36,726 nucleotides of DNA from Pseudomonadota bacterium. Its GTDB lineage: Bacteria; Pseudomonadota; Gammaproteobacteria; Burkholderiales; Rhodocyclaceae. This document shows positions 1 through 6,022 of the stretch, piece after piece (the first letter of the stretch is position 1; each line of letters opens with the position of its first letter). A program made the translations under genes and the position numbers. The DNA lies in contig JAKOZI010000092.1 in assembly GCA_029780075.1 (NCBI GenBank), positions 1-36,726 of the forward strand, written 5' to 3'. The notes beneath the pieces were generated by a model, which saw nothing but the letters and a program-made list of their open reading frames with translations, searched no databases and was not told the DNA's origin.

Positions 1-1
1 G

Positions 2-544
2 GTTCAGAACCGCAAGCTGCGTCTGGCGACGACTTCACTGGCCGGCTGCTTCGGTTGCCACATGGCGTTTCTCGACATTGACGAACGGCTGCTCGATCTG
101 GTCGAGCGCGTCGACTTCGACCGCTCGCCGCTGACCGACATCAAGGAATGCGGCGCCTGCGACATCGGCCTGATCGAAGGCGGCATCTGCAACGCCGAGA
201 ACATCCACGTGCTGCAGGAGTTCCGCCGCCAGTGCAAGGTGCTGATCGCCATCGGCGCCTGCGCGGTGAATGGCGGGCTGCCGGCGCAACGCAACCACCT
301 CAGCCTCGGGCAGTGCCTGCAGGAGGTCTATCTGACCTGGCCGGGTATCGTCAGCGGGCAGATCCCCAACGATCCGGAACTGCCGCTGCCGCTCGACAAG
401 GTGCACCCGATCCATGAGATCGTGCGCATCGATTACTTCATTCCCGGCTGTCCGCCTTCCGGCGACGCCATCTGGAAGTTCCTGACCGACCTGCTCGACG
501 GGCGGACGCCGCGGCTGGGACATCCGCTGCTGCATTTCGACTGA
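2..544 (+). CDS. hoxY: NAD-reducing [NiFe] hydrogenase small subunit HoxY (5' truncated by window edge)
   Basis: Small subunit of the bidirectional, NAD-linked cytoplasmic [NiFe] hydrogenase; it carries the proximal [4Fe-4S] cluster that passes electrons from HoxH to the diaphorase HoxFU. The reading frame is open from base 2, upstream of the first in-window ATG (62). That upstream part encodes the essential motif LAGCFGCHM (Cys at 47-49 and 56-58), so the gene truly begins before the window. Further cluster ligands are visible in the ECGACD, IGACAVNGG and PGCPPSGD motifs. The protein lacks the long C-terminal part of membrane-bound or periplasmic small subunits, as expected for HoxY. hoxH follows after 11 nt, so the two are an operon; hoxF and hoxU are expected just upstream, outside the window. 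Confidence 0.95.
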   Translation, partial: VQNRKLRLATTSLAGCFGCHMAFLDIDERLLDLVERVDFDRSPLTDIKECGACDIGLIEGGICNAENIHVLQEFRRQCKVLIAIGACAVNGGLPAQRNHLSLGQCLQEVYLTWPGIVSGQIPNDPELPLPLDKVHPIHEIVRIDYFIPGCPPSGDAIWKFLTDLLDGRTPRLGHPLLHFD

Positions 545-555
545 GGGACACCGCC

Positions 556-2034
556 ATGGCATCTGAGGCTTTCGCACTCGAAACCGCCGCCGCCGACGCC
601 GGTACGCTGCGCCGGGTGGCCATCGATCCGGTGTCGCGCGTCGAAGGGCACGGCAAGGTCACGCTGCTGCTCGACGCCAACGACGAGGTGCAGCAGGTTC
701 GCCTGCACATCGTCGAATTCCGTGGTTTCGAGAAGTTCATCCAGGGGCGCCCGTATTGGGAAGTGCCGGTGATGGTGCAACGGCTGTGCGGCATCTGCCC
801 GGTCTCGCATCACCTGGCGGCGGCCAAGGCGCTCGACCACGTCGTCGGCGCCGAGAAACTGCCGGCGAGTGCCGAGAAACTGCGCCGCCTGATGCACTAC
901 GGCCAGATCCTGCAGTCGCACGCCCTGCATTTCTTCCATCTCTCGTCGCCCGACCTGCTCTTTGGTTTTGCCAGCGATGCCGGCCGCCGCAACATTGTCG
1001 GCGTTGCCGCGGCGTATCCGGAAGTGGCAAAACAGGGGGTGCTGTTGCGCAAGTTCGGCCAGGAGGTGATCCGCCTGACCGCCGGCAAGCGCGTGCATGG
1101 CACCGGCGCGATTCCGGGCGGCGTCAATCGCGCCCTGAGCCCCGCCGAGCGCGATGGCCTGCTGGCCGATATCGACCCGATTGTCGACTGGAGCCGTGCG
1201 GCGGTGCAGATCGTCAAGCGCCTGCATGCCGCCGATCCGCCGCTCTACGACAGTTTCGGCACCTTCCGCTCGAACATCCTTTCGCTGGTCGGCGCCGACG
1301 GCGCGCTCGATTTCTACGATGGTCGCCTGCGCGCTCGCGATGCCGACGGCCAGATCCTGGTCGACGGTTTCGCCGTCGAGAATTACCAGCAACTGATCCA
1401 CGAGGAAGTCAAGCCGTGGAGCTACATGAAGTTTCCTTTCCTGGCGGCGCTCGGCCCGCGCGACGGCTGGTACAAGGTCGGACCGCTGGCGCGCGTGCAG
1501 AACTGCGATTCGATCGCCACGCCGCTGGCCGAAGGCGAGCGCCGCGAGTTCATCGACCATGGCCAGGGCCGCCTGATCCACGCGCCGCTGGCCTATCACT
1601 GGGCACGCATGATCGAGCTGCTGCACGCGGCGGAAACGATCAAGGAGCTGCTGCACGACGACGACCTTTCGGGGAGTGATCTGAGCGGCAGCGGTACCCG
1701 CCGGCACGAGGGCGTCGGCGTCATCGAAGCGCCGCGCGGCACGCTGATCCACCACTACCGCGTCGATGACGACGACTTGGTGACGATGTGCAACCTGATC
1801 GTCTCGACCACGCACAACAACCAGCCGATGAACGAGGCCATCCGGCGCGTCGCCCGGCGCTATCTCAACGGTCGCCAGCTCAGCGAAGGCCTGCTCAACC
1901 ACATCGAAGTCGCGATCCGCGCCTTCGATCCCTGTCTTTCGTGCGCCACGCACGCGCTCGGCAAGATGCCGCTGCAGCTTGAGCTGCAGGATGTCGCGGG
2001 GCAGGTGATCGCGCGGATGCGCAGCGCCTCCTGA
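556..2034 (+). CDS. hoxH: NAD-reducing [NiFe] hydrogenase large subunit HoxH
   Basis: Catalytic large subunit of the NAD-linked hydrogenase, 492 residues. The two Ni-Fe site motifs are intact: RLCGICPVSHH near residue 78 (RxCGxCxxxH) and DPCLSCATH ending at His466. Twenty-six residues follow His466. In this family the tail is removed after the His by a dedicated peptidase once Ni is inserted, and hoxW next door is that peptidase. The start ATG is preceded by GAGGG at a good spacing. The N-terminal RVEGH motif (metal/second-sphere region) is also present. No frame disruption was seen, so the enzyme is predicted to be functional if the hyp maturation genes, which are not in this window, exist elsewhere. 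Confidence 0.97.
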   Translation: MASEAFALETAAADAGTLRRVAIDPVSRVEGHGKVTLLLDANDEVQQVRLHIVEFRGFEKFIQGRPYWEVPVMVQRLCGICPVSHHLAAAKALDHVVGAEKLPASAEKLRRLMHYGQILQSHALHFFHLSSPDLLFGFASDAGRRNIVGVAAAYPEVAKQGVLLRKFGQEVIRLTAGKRVHGTGAIPGGVNRALSPAERDGLLADIDPIVDWSRAAVQIVKRLHAADPPLYDSFGTFRSNILSLVGADGALDFYDGRLRARDADGQILVDGFAVENYQQLIHEEVKPWSYMKFPFLAALGPRDGWYKVGPLARVQNCDSIATPLAEGERREFIDHGQGRLIHAPLAYHWARMIELLHAAETIKELLHDDDLSGSDLSGSGTRRHEGVGVIEAPRGTLIHHYRVDDDDLVTMCNLIVSTTHNNQPMNEAIRRVARRYLNGRQLSEGLLNHIEVAIRAFDPCLSCATHALGKMPLQLELQDVAGQVIARMRSAS

Positions 2035-2044
2035 CTTGCCGGCG

Positions 2045-2587
2045 GTGCCGCCCGTGTCGCTCGCGCCGGTGGTCATCCTGGCCTGTGGCAATCCCAGCCG
2101 CGGCGACGACGCCCTGGGGCCGATGCTCCTCGACCGCCTGCAGGACTGGCTTGCGGGCGAGGGCCTGAGCACCGGCTTTGAACTGATCGGCGACTTCCAG
2201 TGGCAGGTCGAGCACGCCCTCGACCTCGCCGGGCGGCGCCTGGCTCTATTCCTTGATGCCGGCCAGCGGACGCCGGCGCCGTGGGTTTTTCGGCAGGTGC
2301 AGGCGCTTGCCACGCCGACGCCGAGCTCGCATGCGCTGTCGCCGGAAGCGGTGCTCGCCGTGCTGGCGCGCATCGGACAACCGGCGCCACCGACCTTCGT
2401 GCTCGGCGTTGCCGGCGAGCGCTTCGAACTCGGGGAGAGCCTGAGTGCCGCCGCGAGCCGCCACGCCGAGGGGGCGTTCGCACTGCTGCAGGTCTTGTGC
2501 CGTACCTCCGGTGTCGATGCCTGGCAGGCTTTGGCCACCGGGAGACCGGGCGGGATCGTGCGGTGGCCGGCGAGGGATGCGCAATGA
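2045..2587 (+). CDS. hoxW: Hydrogenase maturation endopeptidase HoxW
   Basis: Peptidase M52 family protein that cleaves the C-terminal extension of HoxH after nickel insertion. The family motif GNPSRGDDALGP lies close to the N-terminus, a second metal-binding Asp is in LFLDAG, and a His is in SSHALS. Length is normal (about 180 residues). The start is uncertain: there is no ATG. A TTG at 2036, a GTG at 2045 and a GTG at 2054 are in frame, all immediately after the hoxH stop and none with a clear ribosome-binding site; GTG 2045 is chosen. Translation is probably coupled to hoxH. Confidence 0.9.
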   Translation: MPPVSLAPVVILACGNPSRGDDALGPMLLDRLQDWLAGEGLSTGFELIGDFQWQVEHALDLAGRRLALFLDAGQRTPAPWVFRQVQALATPTPSSHALSPEAVLAVLARIGQPAPPTFVLGVAGERFELGESLSAAASRHAEGAFALLQVLCRTSGVDAWQALATGRPGGIVRWPARDAQ

Positions 2588-2676
2588 GCACCCCGTTCGT
2601 TTCTCACCGGGACACGGGGTACGCGCCCGGAACGAGCGGCACTCGCGTCGGAGCGCTTACCCGGGCTTGGCGATGA
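2584..2676 (+). CDS. Possible 30-codon remnant or small ORF after hoxW
   Basis: An ATG overlaps the hoxW stop as ATGA and has a good ribosome-binding site (GAGGG, 7 nt away), which looks like a coupled gene start. The frame runs only 30 codons before a TGA that lies inside the 3' end of the convergent M15 peptidase gene. I do not recognise the peptide. It may be the 5' stub of a former hox/hyp operon gene cut by a rearrangement, or a chance frame. No function is proposed. Confidence 0.25.
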   Translation: MSTPFVSHRDTGYAPGTSGTRVGALTRAWR

Positions 2677-3118
2677 TCCCCGGCAGGTAGCCGGTCCCCT
2701 GGAAGATGGAGAGATTCTGCCGACGCGGCACCATTCCCGGAGCGGCCAGCCCGAGGTGTACCCACGCGCCGTATTCGTGGATGAGCTGATCGTAGGCGAT
2801 TCCTGACGCGGCGATCTTTTTGGCTGTTTGCAGGACGGTGCCGAATTTCGGGGCCGTAAAGTCGGCAGCCAGACCCAGCAGGTGCGCGCTCTTTGCCGAG
2901 CCACCGACCGCGGCGTTGAGCGCCGGGCTACGGTAACCGCTACTGATCAACAGGCTCACGCCGCCGAGTAGCGTGCGAACTTCTTCGAGAACCTCGGCAA
3001 GGCTTTTCAGGTTGCGCAGTGCCGCCGCTCCCGGTGTGTTGTCGATCCCACTTCTCGTGGCGGTTTGGCTGGCGACCAGTTCATCCAGCGTAAAGTGTTC
3101 GGTCAGGCTCCTGGGCAT
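2657..3118 (-). CDS. Peptidase M15 family protein (D-Ala-D-Ala carboxypeptidase/endolysin-like)
   Basis: A 153-residue protein of the Peptidase_M15_3 type, found in phage endolysins and in bacterial D-Ala-D-Ala carboxypeptidases. The zinc ligands are visible: SAHLLGLAADF supplies His and Asp, and WVHLG supplies the second His. SSGYRSPALN is the usual substrate-pocket segment, and the N-terminal SLTEHFTLDELVAS is typical of the family. A strong Shine-Dalgarno (AGGAGG) precedes the ATG. There is no signal peptide, so the protein would reach peptidoglycan only with help (holin, secretion system) or on lysis. It lies 59 nt downstream of the alpha/beta hydrolase on the same strand, probably in one transcript. 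It converges on the hox operon. Confidence 0.8.
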   Translation of the reverse strand: MPRSLTEHFTLDELVASQTATRSGIDNTPGAAALRNLKSLAEVLEEVRTLLGGVSLLISSGYRSPALNAAVGGSAKSAHLLGLAADFTAPKFGTVLQTAKKIAASGIAYDQLIHEYGAWVHLGLAAPGMVPRRQNLSIFQGTGYLPGIIAKPG

Positions 3119-3177
3119 GTCTCGCTCCTCCTCTGAAGGTTAAAAATTGCGCACGCGGTCCGGGATGGCCGGGACCG

Positions 3178-4005
3178 TCAGGCCAGCGCCCTGATGGTTC
3201 TCGCCAGATGCTCGATGACTTCCGAATCCCGCCAGTACTGTTCGTGGCTGAAGGGGTTCCACGAGGTGGCAATCGCCCCGAGCAGGCCGCCACCGGCGTT
3301 GACCGGAAGGTCTTCCACCAGCGCTTCGTAAGAAGGACTCAGCGGTCGCAGCGGCCAGCCGAGGACATCATCTTCATCGAAGAGGTTGTGCCATTTGAAG
3401 TCCTGGTTCGGCCGCTGGATCGCCTGGATGTTCTTGTGCCCGGCCACAAAGATGGGAATGTTGCAGCCCGTCGTATACAGGCGCTGCAAGGTCTGCATCC
3501 GCCGGAACTGGTCTTGCGTGGATCCGGCGGCCACCCCGTCTCCCGGCGGCGCACGCCAGATGCCCGCTGAAGGGCGCGGCTGCTGCGCGTCCCAGATGTA
3601 GCTGGAGATGACCTGGCATCCGAGCGACTGGGCAACGACGATCACCGGCACGGCGCTTCGGCCCGCTTCCTCGAAGACGCTGTCCAGGGTCTGGAGGATG
3701 ATCTTCTGGGTCTCGAAATAGGGACTACCGGCGACATCCTTGCGGTACTCCAGGCTGGCTGCGTCCGAGAATCCATAGAGCAGGAACCGCCGCAGTTTCA
3801 TCCAGTCGATCTGGTCGCGCATCCTGCCGAAAATCTCGGCCTGGTTGCCTTGAAGGACATTCTGGTAGTAGATGGGCCGGAAGGCGATCCTGTTCCAGGT
3901 CGAGTTGCCCAAGGCCTTCTTGAGCAGGTCATGGAGTTCGACGTAGTAAGTGGGAGAGGTGTCGCCCATTCCATGCAGGGTGAGCAGTGCAAGTTTCTTT
4001 GGCAT
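3178..4005 (-). CDS. Alpha/beta-hydrolase-fold (lipase-like) protein
   Basis: A 275-residue protein starting MPKKLALLTLHGMGDT. The N-terminal strand followed by HGMGD is the oxyanion-hole region of an alpha/beta hydrolase, and VVAQSLGC is a nucleophile elbow (a GxSxG variant with Ala first). The catalytic Asp and His cannot be assigned with confidence; VAGHKN and NPFSHEQ hold candidate His residues. The ATG at 4005 is chosen over longer in-frame starts because the fold begins there and GGGAA lies just upstream; the upstream extension reads like non-coding sequence. No signal peptide. The substrate is unknown. Its pairing with the M15 peptidase suggests both came in together. Confidence 0.65.
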   Translation of the reverse strand: MPKKLALLTLHGMGDTSPTYYVELHDLLKKALGNSTWNRIAFRPIYYQNVLQGNQAEIFGRMRDQIDWMKLRRFLLYGFSDAASLEYRKDVAGSPYFETQKIILQTLDSVFEEAGRSAVPVIVVAQSLGCQVISSYIWDAQQPRPSAGIWRAPPGDGVAAGSTQDQFRRMQTLQRLYTTGCNIPIFVAGHKNIQAIQRPNQDFKWHNLFDEDDVLGWPLRPLSPSYEALVEDLPVNAGGGLLGAIATSWNPFSHEQYWRDSEVIEHLARTIRALA

Positions 4006-4423
4006 ACGGATTCCCGAAAAAATCGATTGGCAGAGAACAGCGTGCTCTTGCCAGGTGGCAAGCGGCGGCAGGCCGTGTGACCAGCAAGGATGCAAACCTC
4101 GCCGAAGCGTCGGTCGGAAAATTGTAAGCGACGGCCAGCGCCAGCCCACACAAATTTTTCTGATGGCGGCGAGGCGGAATTGGTGCCTCCTCGGCTGCCG
4201 ATATGGCCTGGAGGTTGATGAAGAAGGGGGGGCGCTGATTCCGCCACCGCGCAAACATCGTCACCGCTACTATGCCGGCGCGAGGTCCGCCGCTGTGGGA
4301 GATGCAGGAAACCGGACCGGACCCCCTCGATCCGCAAGCGCAACCCGCACCGGACTATGAGTTCGATCAGCGTATCGCGTGGCAGGGCACAAGACGAATA
4401 GACTCGCTCGTAGGGGGAGGCTC

Positions 4424-4477
4424 GTGCCAGTGGCCACCTGAGCGGCAAACTTCCGCCGCCCAAGTGGCCACTGGCAC
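4424..4477. repeat. Large imperfect palindrome (14-bp perfect arms)
   Basis: The arms GTGCCAGTGGCCAC (4424-4437) and GTGGCCACTGGCAC (4464-4477) are perfect reverse complements. The pairing continues inward after single mismatches: 4439-4440 with 4461-4462, and GCGGC 4442-4446 with GCCGC 4455-4459, leaving an 8-nt loop. The result is a hairpin of about 21 bp. No T-run follows on either strand, so it is not a standard terminator. The outer arm carries the palindrome GTGGCCAC, which recurs in the ends of some IS21-type elements; a remnant of such an element is one possible origin (inference from memory). Confidence 0.7.
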
Positions 4478-4599
4478 AGACAACGGGAATGCCGGACCGG
4501 GTTTTACGGGGCGATCAGGAACCTTGGGTACGAATTTCACGATTGACACGGACGGGAACGGACGAGATGCTTCAAAAAGTGGCATTGGAATTCCTATCC

Positions 4600-4646
4600 T
4601 TGTAGTTACAGAAAATCATTGACGGCGTGAATTGTCGTAACTACAA
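4600..4646. promoter_or_regulatory. Inverted repeat, probable BrnA operator
   Basis: Perfect 10-bp inverted repeat: TTGTAGTTAC (4600-4609) and GTAACTACAA (4637-4646), 27 bp apart. The right arm covers the -10 box of the brnT promoter. BrnA-type antitoxins are DNA-binding proteins that repress their own operon, alone or with BrnT, so this is the natural operator candidate. Binding is inferred from position and symmetry. Confidence 0.65.
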
Positions 4647-4647
4647 T
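4619..4647 (+). promoter_or_regulatory. Sigma-70 promoter of brnTA (leaderless)
   Basis: TTGACG (4619-4624), a spacer of exactly 17 bp, then TACAAT (4642-4647): a near-consensus sigma-70 promoter. The expected transcription start, about 7 bp after the -10, falls at 4654-4655, at or next to the brnT ATG (4655). There is no room for a Shine-Dalgarno sequence, so the brnT transcript is predicted to be leaderless. Confidence 0.65.
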
Positions 4648-4654
4648 TTTTCTC

Positions 4655-4927
4655 ATGCGGATAGAGTTCGACCCTGACAAGCGCGACAGAGCCCTGGTTG
4701 AACGGGGTTTGGACTTTGCCCGCGCAGGCGAAGTCTTCGCCGGCCACCACTTCACCGATGAAGATATCCGCGAGGATTACAGCGAGCCGCGCTTCGTCAC
4801 AGCGGGCAAGCTCGACGGCCGAATGGTGATCATGGTCTGGACACCGCGCGGCGAGGCTCGCCGCATCATCAGCATGAGGAAAGCCAATGAACGCGAACAA
4901 GCACGCCACGCCTACCGAGTGGATTGA
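4655..4927 (+). CDS. brnT: BrnT family toxin (RNase, DUF497)
   Basis: A 90-residue protein of the BrnT/DUF497 family, RelE-fold ribonuclease toxins that cut RNA and stop translation until neutralised by BrnA. Family features are the opening IEFDPDKRDRALVERGLDF, the central EDYSEPRFV stretch and the C-terminal RRIISMRKANEREQ with conserved basic residues of the active surface. The length is typical. The start ATG is fixed by homology to the family N-terminus even though no ribosome-binding site is present. The last 41 nt overlap brnA in another frame, the usual arrangement, which couples antitoxin to toxin translation. Confidence 0.9.
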   Translation: MRIEFDPDKRDRALVERGLDFARAGEVFAGHHFTDEDIREDYSEPRFVTAGKLDGRMVIMVWTPRGEARRIISMRKANEREQARHAYRVD

Positions 4928-5156
4928 CCCTGACGACGCCCCGGTGCTGACGGAGGAGTTTTTCGAGCAAGCAGATGAGTACGTCGGAGATCAGCTTGTG
5001 CGCCGTGGCCGCCCGCCAGCCGAAAGGCCCAAGCAGGCGCTGACCGTGCGCTATGACGCCGATGTCGTGGAAGCCTTCAAGGCGACCGGCAAAGGCTGGC
5101 AAACGCGCATGAACGACGCCCTGCGCGACTGGCTCAAGACCCATTCCCTGGCGTAG
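4887..5156 (+). CDS. brnA: BrnA family antitoxin (DUF4415)
   Basis: An 89-residue antitoxin. The N-terminal half (acidic, TEEFFEQADEYVGDQL) is the toxin-wrapping part. The C-terminal half, KQALTVRYDADVVEAFKATG followed by KGWQTRMNDALRDWL, is the DUF4415 ribbon-helix-helix DNA-binding domain. The start lies inside brnT, 41 nt before its stop. It is expected to bind the inverted repeat at 4600-4646 and repress the operon. Both genes look complete. Confidence 0.9.
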   Translation: MNANKHATPTEWIDPDDAPVLTEEFFEQADEYVGDQLVRRGRPPAERPKQALTVRYDADVVEAFKATGKGWQTRMNDALRDWLKTHSLA

Positions 5157-5191
5157 TTCGGGCTTAGGCCTCGAACAGGCCGCCAACCCTA

Positions 5192-5206
5192 CCGCCCCTG
5201 AGGCGG
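5192..5206 (+). terminator. Weak hairpin after brnA
   Basis: CCGCC (5192-5196), a 5-nt loop, then GGCGG (5202-5206), 36 nt after the brnA stop. It is GC-rich, but only a short, mixed CTTGTCGATT follows, with no clean U-run. Possible terminator only. Confidence 0.3.
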
Positions 5207-5371
5207 CTTGTCGATTACCTGTCCTCCTCCTCAAGCGCCATCTCATAGGTCGTGCCGACTCTTGGACATATTTGACACGGACGACTGAATACACCGGCCC
5301 GGATGACGGCAAGGATTAGCTCGATACCCGGCCCTTGACAACCCGCCCGCAACGCGTGCACGCTGTCAGGC

Positions 5372-5635
5372 ATGAGCACGATTACGTTTGACACCTTGAA
5401 GTTCGCTGAACGTCTGGAGAAGGCGGGGCTTACCCGAGAGCAGGCCTCTGCCTTCGCCGAGGCACAGAAGGAAGTCTTCGCCGAGGCACTGGAAGGCCAA
5501 CTGGCGACGAAAGCCGATATCGAGCGGGTGGAAAGAAAACTGATCGAGCAGGACGGCAAGTTCCTCGTCCTGCAGTGGATGCTCGGCGGCATCCTGGCCT
5601 TGGCCACCGCCAATTTTGCCAAGCAGTTCTTCTGA
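5372..5635 (+). CDS. DUF1640 (CCDC90-like) coiled-coil membrane protein
   Basis: An 87-residue protein. The start MSTITFDTLKFAERLEKAGL, then an Ala/Glu-rich helix (QASAFAEAQKEVFAEALEGQ), then LATKADIERVERKL match the DUF1640 family, small coiled-coil proteins related to mitochondrial CCDC90/MCUR1. A C-terminal membrane helix (about residues 68-84, LQWMLGGILALATANF) would tether it with the coiled coil in the cytoplasm. In bacteria these are often found near toxin-antitoxin or mobile regions, and their function is not established. The ribosome-binding site is weak. It stands alone, between brnTA and an IS remnant. Confidence 0.75.
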   Translation: MSTITFDTLKFAERLEKAGLTREQASAFAEAQKEVFAEALEGQLATKADIERVERKLIEQDGKFLVLQWMLGGILALATANFAKQFF

Positions 5636-5781
5636 TCTACCTGAATCCGTGCGCATGACTCTTCAACCTCCTCCGGCGGCATGCGGCGCTTGAACTCCTC
5701 GTCGGGAGCCGAGTGGTTTGGCTCCATTACGGCGTCTGGCGGGGCGATTGAGGTAGGTCGTCAACCGTAGAGTCCAACGGA

Positions 5782-5865
5782 TTAATCGGCCATCTGTTTT
5801 GCATAGTACTGCTGGTTGAATGCAGCAGGCGATAGATAGCCAAGTCCAGCCTGCTTGCGGATACA
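5782..5865 (-). pseudogene. IS3-family transposase (OrfB) C-terminal remnant
   Basis: Read on the minus strand, 27 codons ending in TAA (5784-5782) give IRKQAGLGYLSPAAFNQQYY and a short tail ending in Asp. The LGYLSPAAF core is the C-terminal signature of IS3-family integrase-type transposases (usually in the form RRHSxLGYLSPxxFE). Upstream the similarity fades after a few codons, so only the tail of the gene survives. No second copy or clear terminal repeat was found in the window. It is a scar of an insertion sequence just upstream of glcD. Confidence 0.75.
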
Positions 5866-5946
5866 GTTTAGAAGAGGCGCGGGGTTGCCGTCGAATACTC
5901 CCGCCGTCGTTGCAGCCGCGCCGCTTTGTAGTATTCTCCGGACCGA

Positions 5947-5957
5947 TGGTCAGACAA
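5947..5957 (+). promoter_or_regulatory. Candidate GntR/FadR-type operator upstream of glcD
   Basis: TGGTCAGACAA fits the TNGTNNNACNA consensus bound by FadR-subfamily GntR regulators, the group that includes GlcC, PdhR and LldR. It lies 66 bp before the glcD start. No regulator gene is in the window and no clear -35/-10 was recognised, so this is suggestive only. Confidence 0.3.
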
Positions 5958-6022
5958 CCCTTTCGCATGCGCCCTGGCGAACTCAAGAGGGAGGTCACGA
6001 GATTTTCGCTCGGGGGGAACAC

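Larger units (their letters stand above)
4006..4654. other. Gene-poor intergenic region between hydrolase and brnT
   Basis: About 650 bp with no convincing gene. Several open frames cross it on both strands, but none has a recognisable protein, a good start or a ribosome-binding site. It contains a large palindrome (4424-4477) and the brnT operator/promoter (4600-4647). A TACAAT box on the minus strand (4121-4126) could be the -10 of the hydrolase gene, but its -35 is poor. Confidence 0.5.

Noticed and set aside
433-2904. 823-codon minus-strand open frame across hoxH and hoxW
   Set aside because: Arg/Ala/His-rich composition typical of antisense frames in GC-rich genes; it covers well-supported hydrogenase genes and has no recognisable domain.
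4272-4622. 116-codon plus-strand frame in the intergenic region
   Set aside because: It crosses the palindrome, has no ribosome-binding site and shows no family features.
4543-5283. 12-mer TTGACACGGACG repeated at 4543 and 5272, flanking brnTA
   Set aside because: No extended similarity around the copies and no matching -10 boxes; chance cannot be excluded.
5215-5727. 170-codon minus-strand frame opposite DUF1640, whose first residues (MEPNHSAPDEEFKRRMPPEE) look somewhat protein-like
   Set aside because: The middle is a clear shadow of the DUF1640 gene; only the ends look plausible, so at most it is a broken remnant. Not enough to call.
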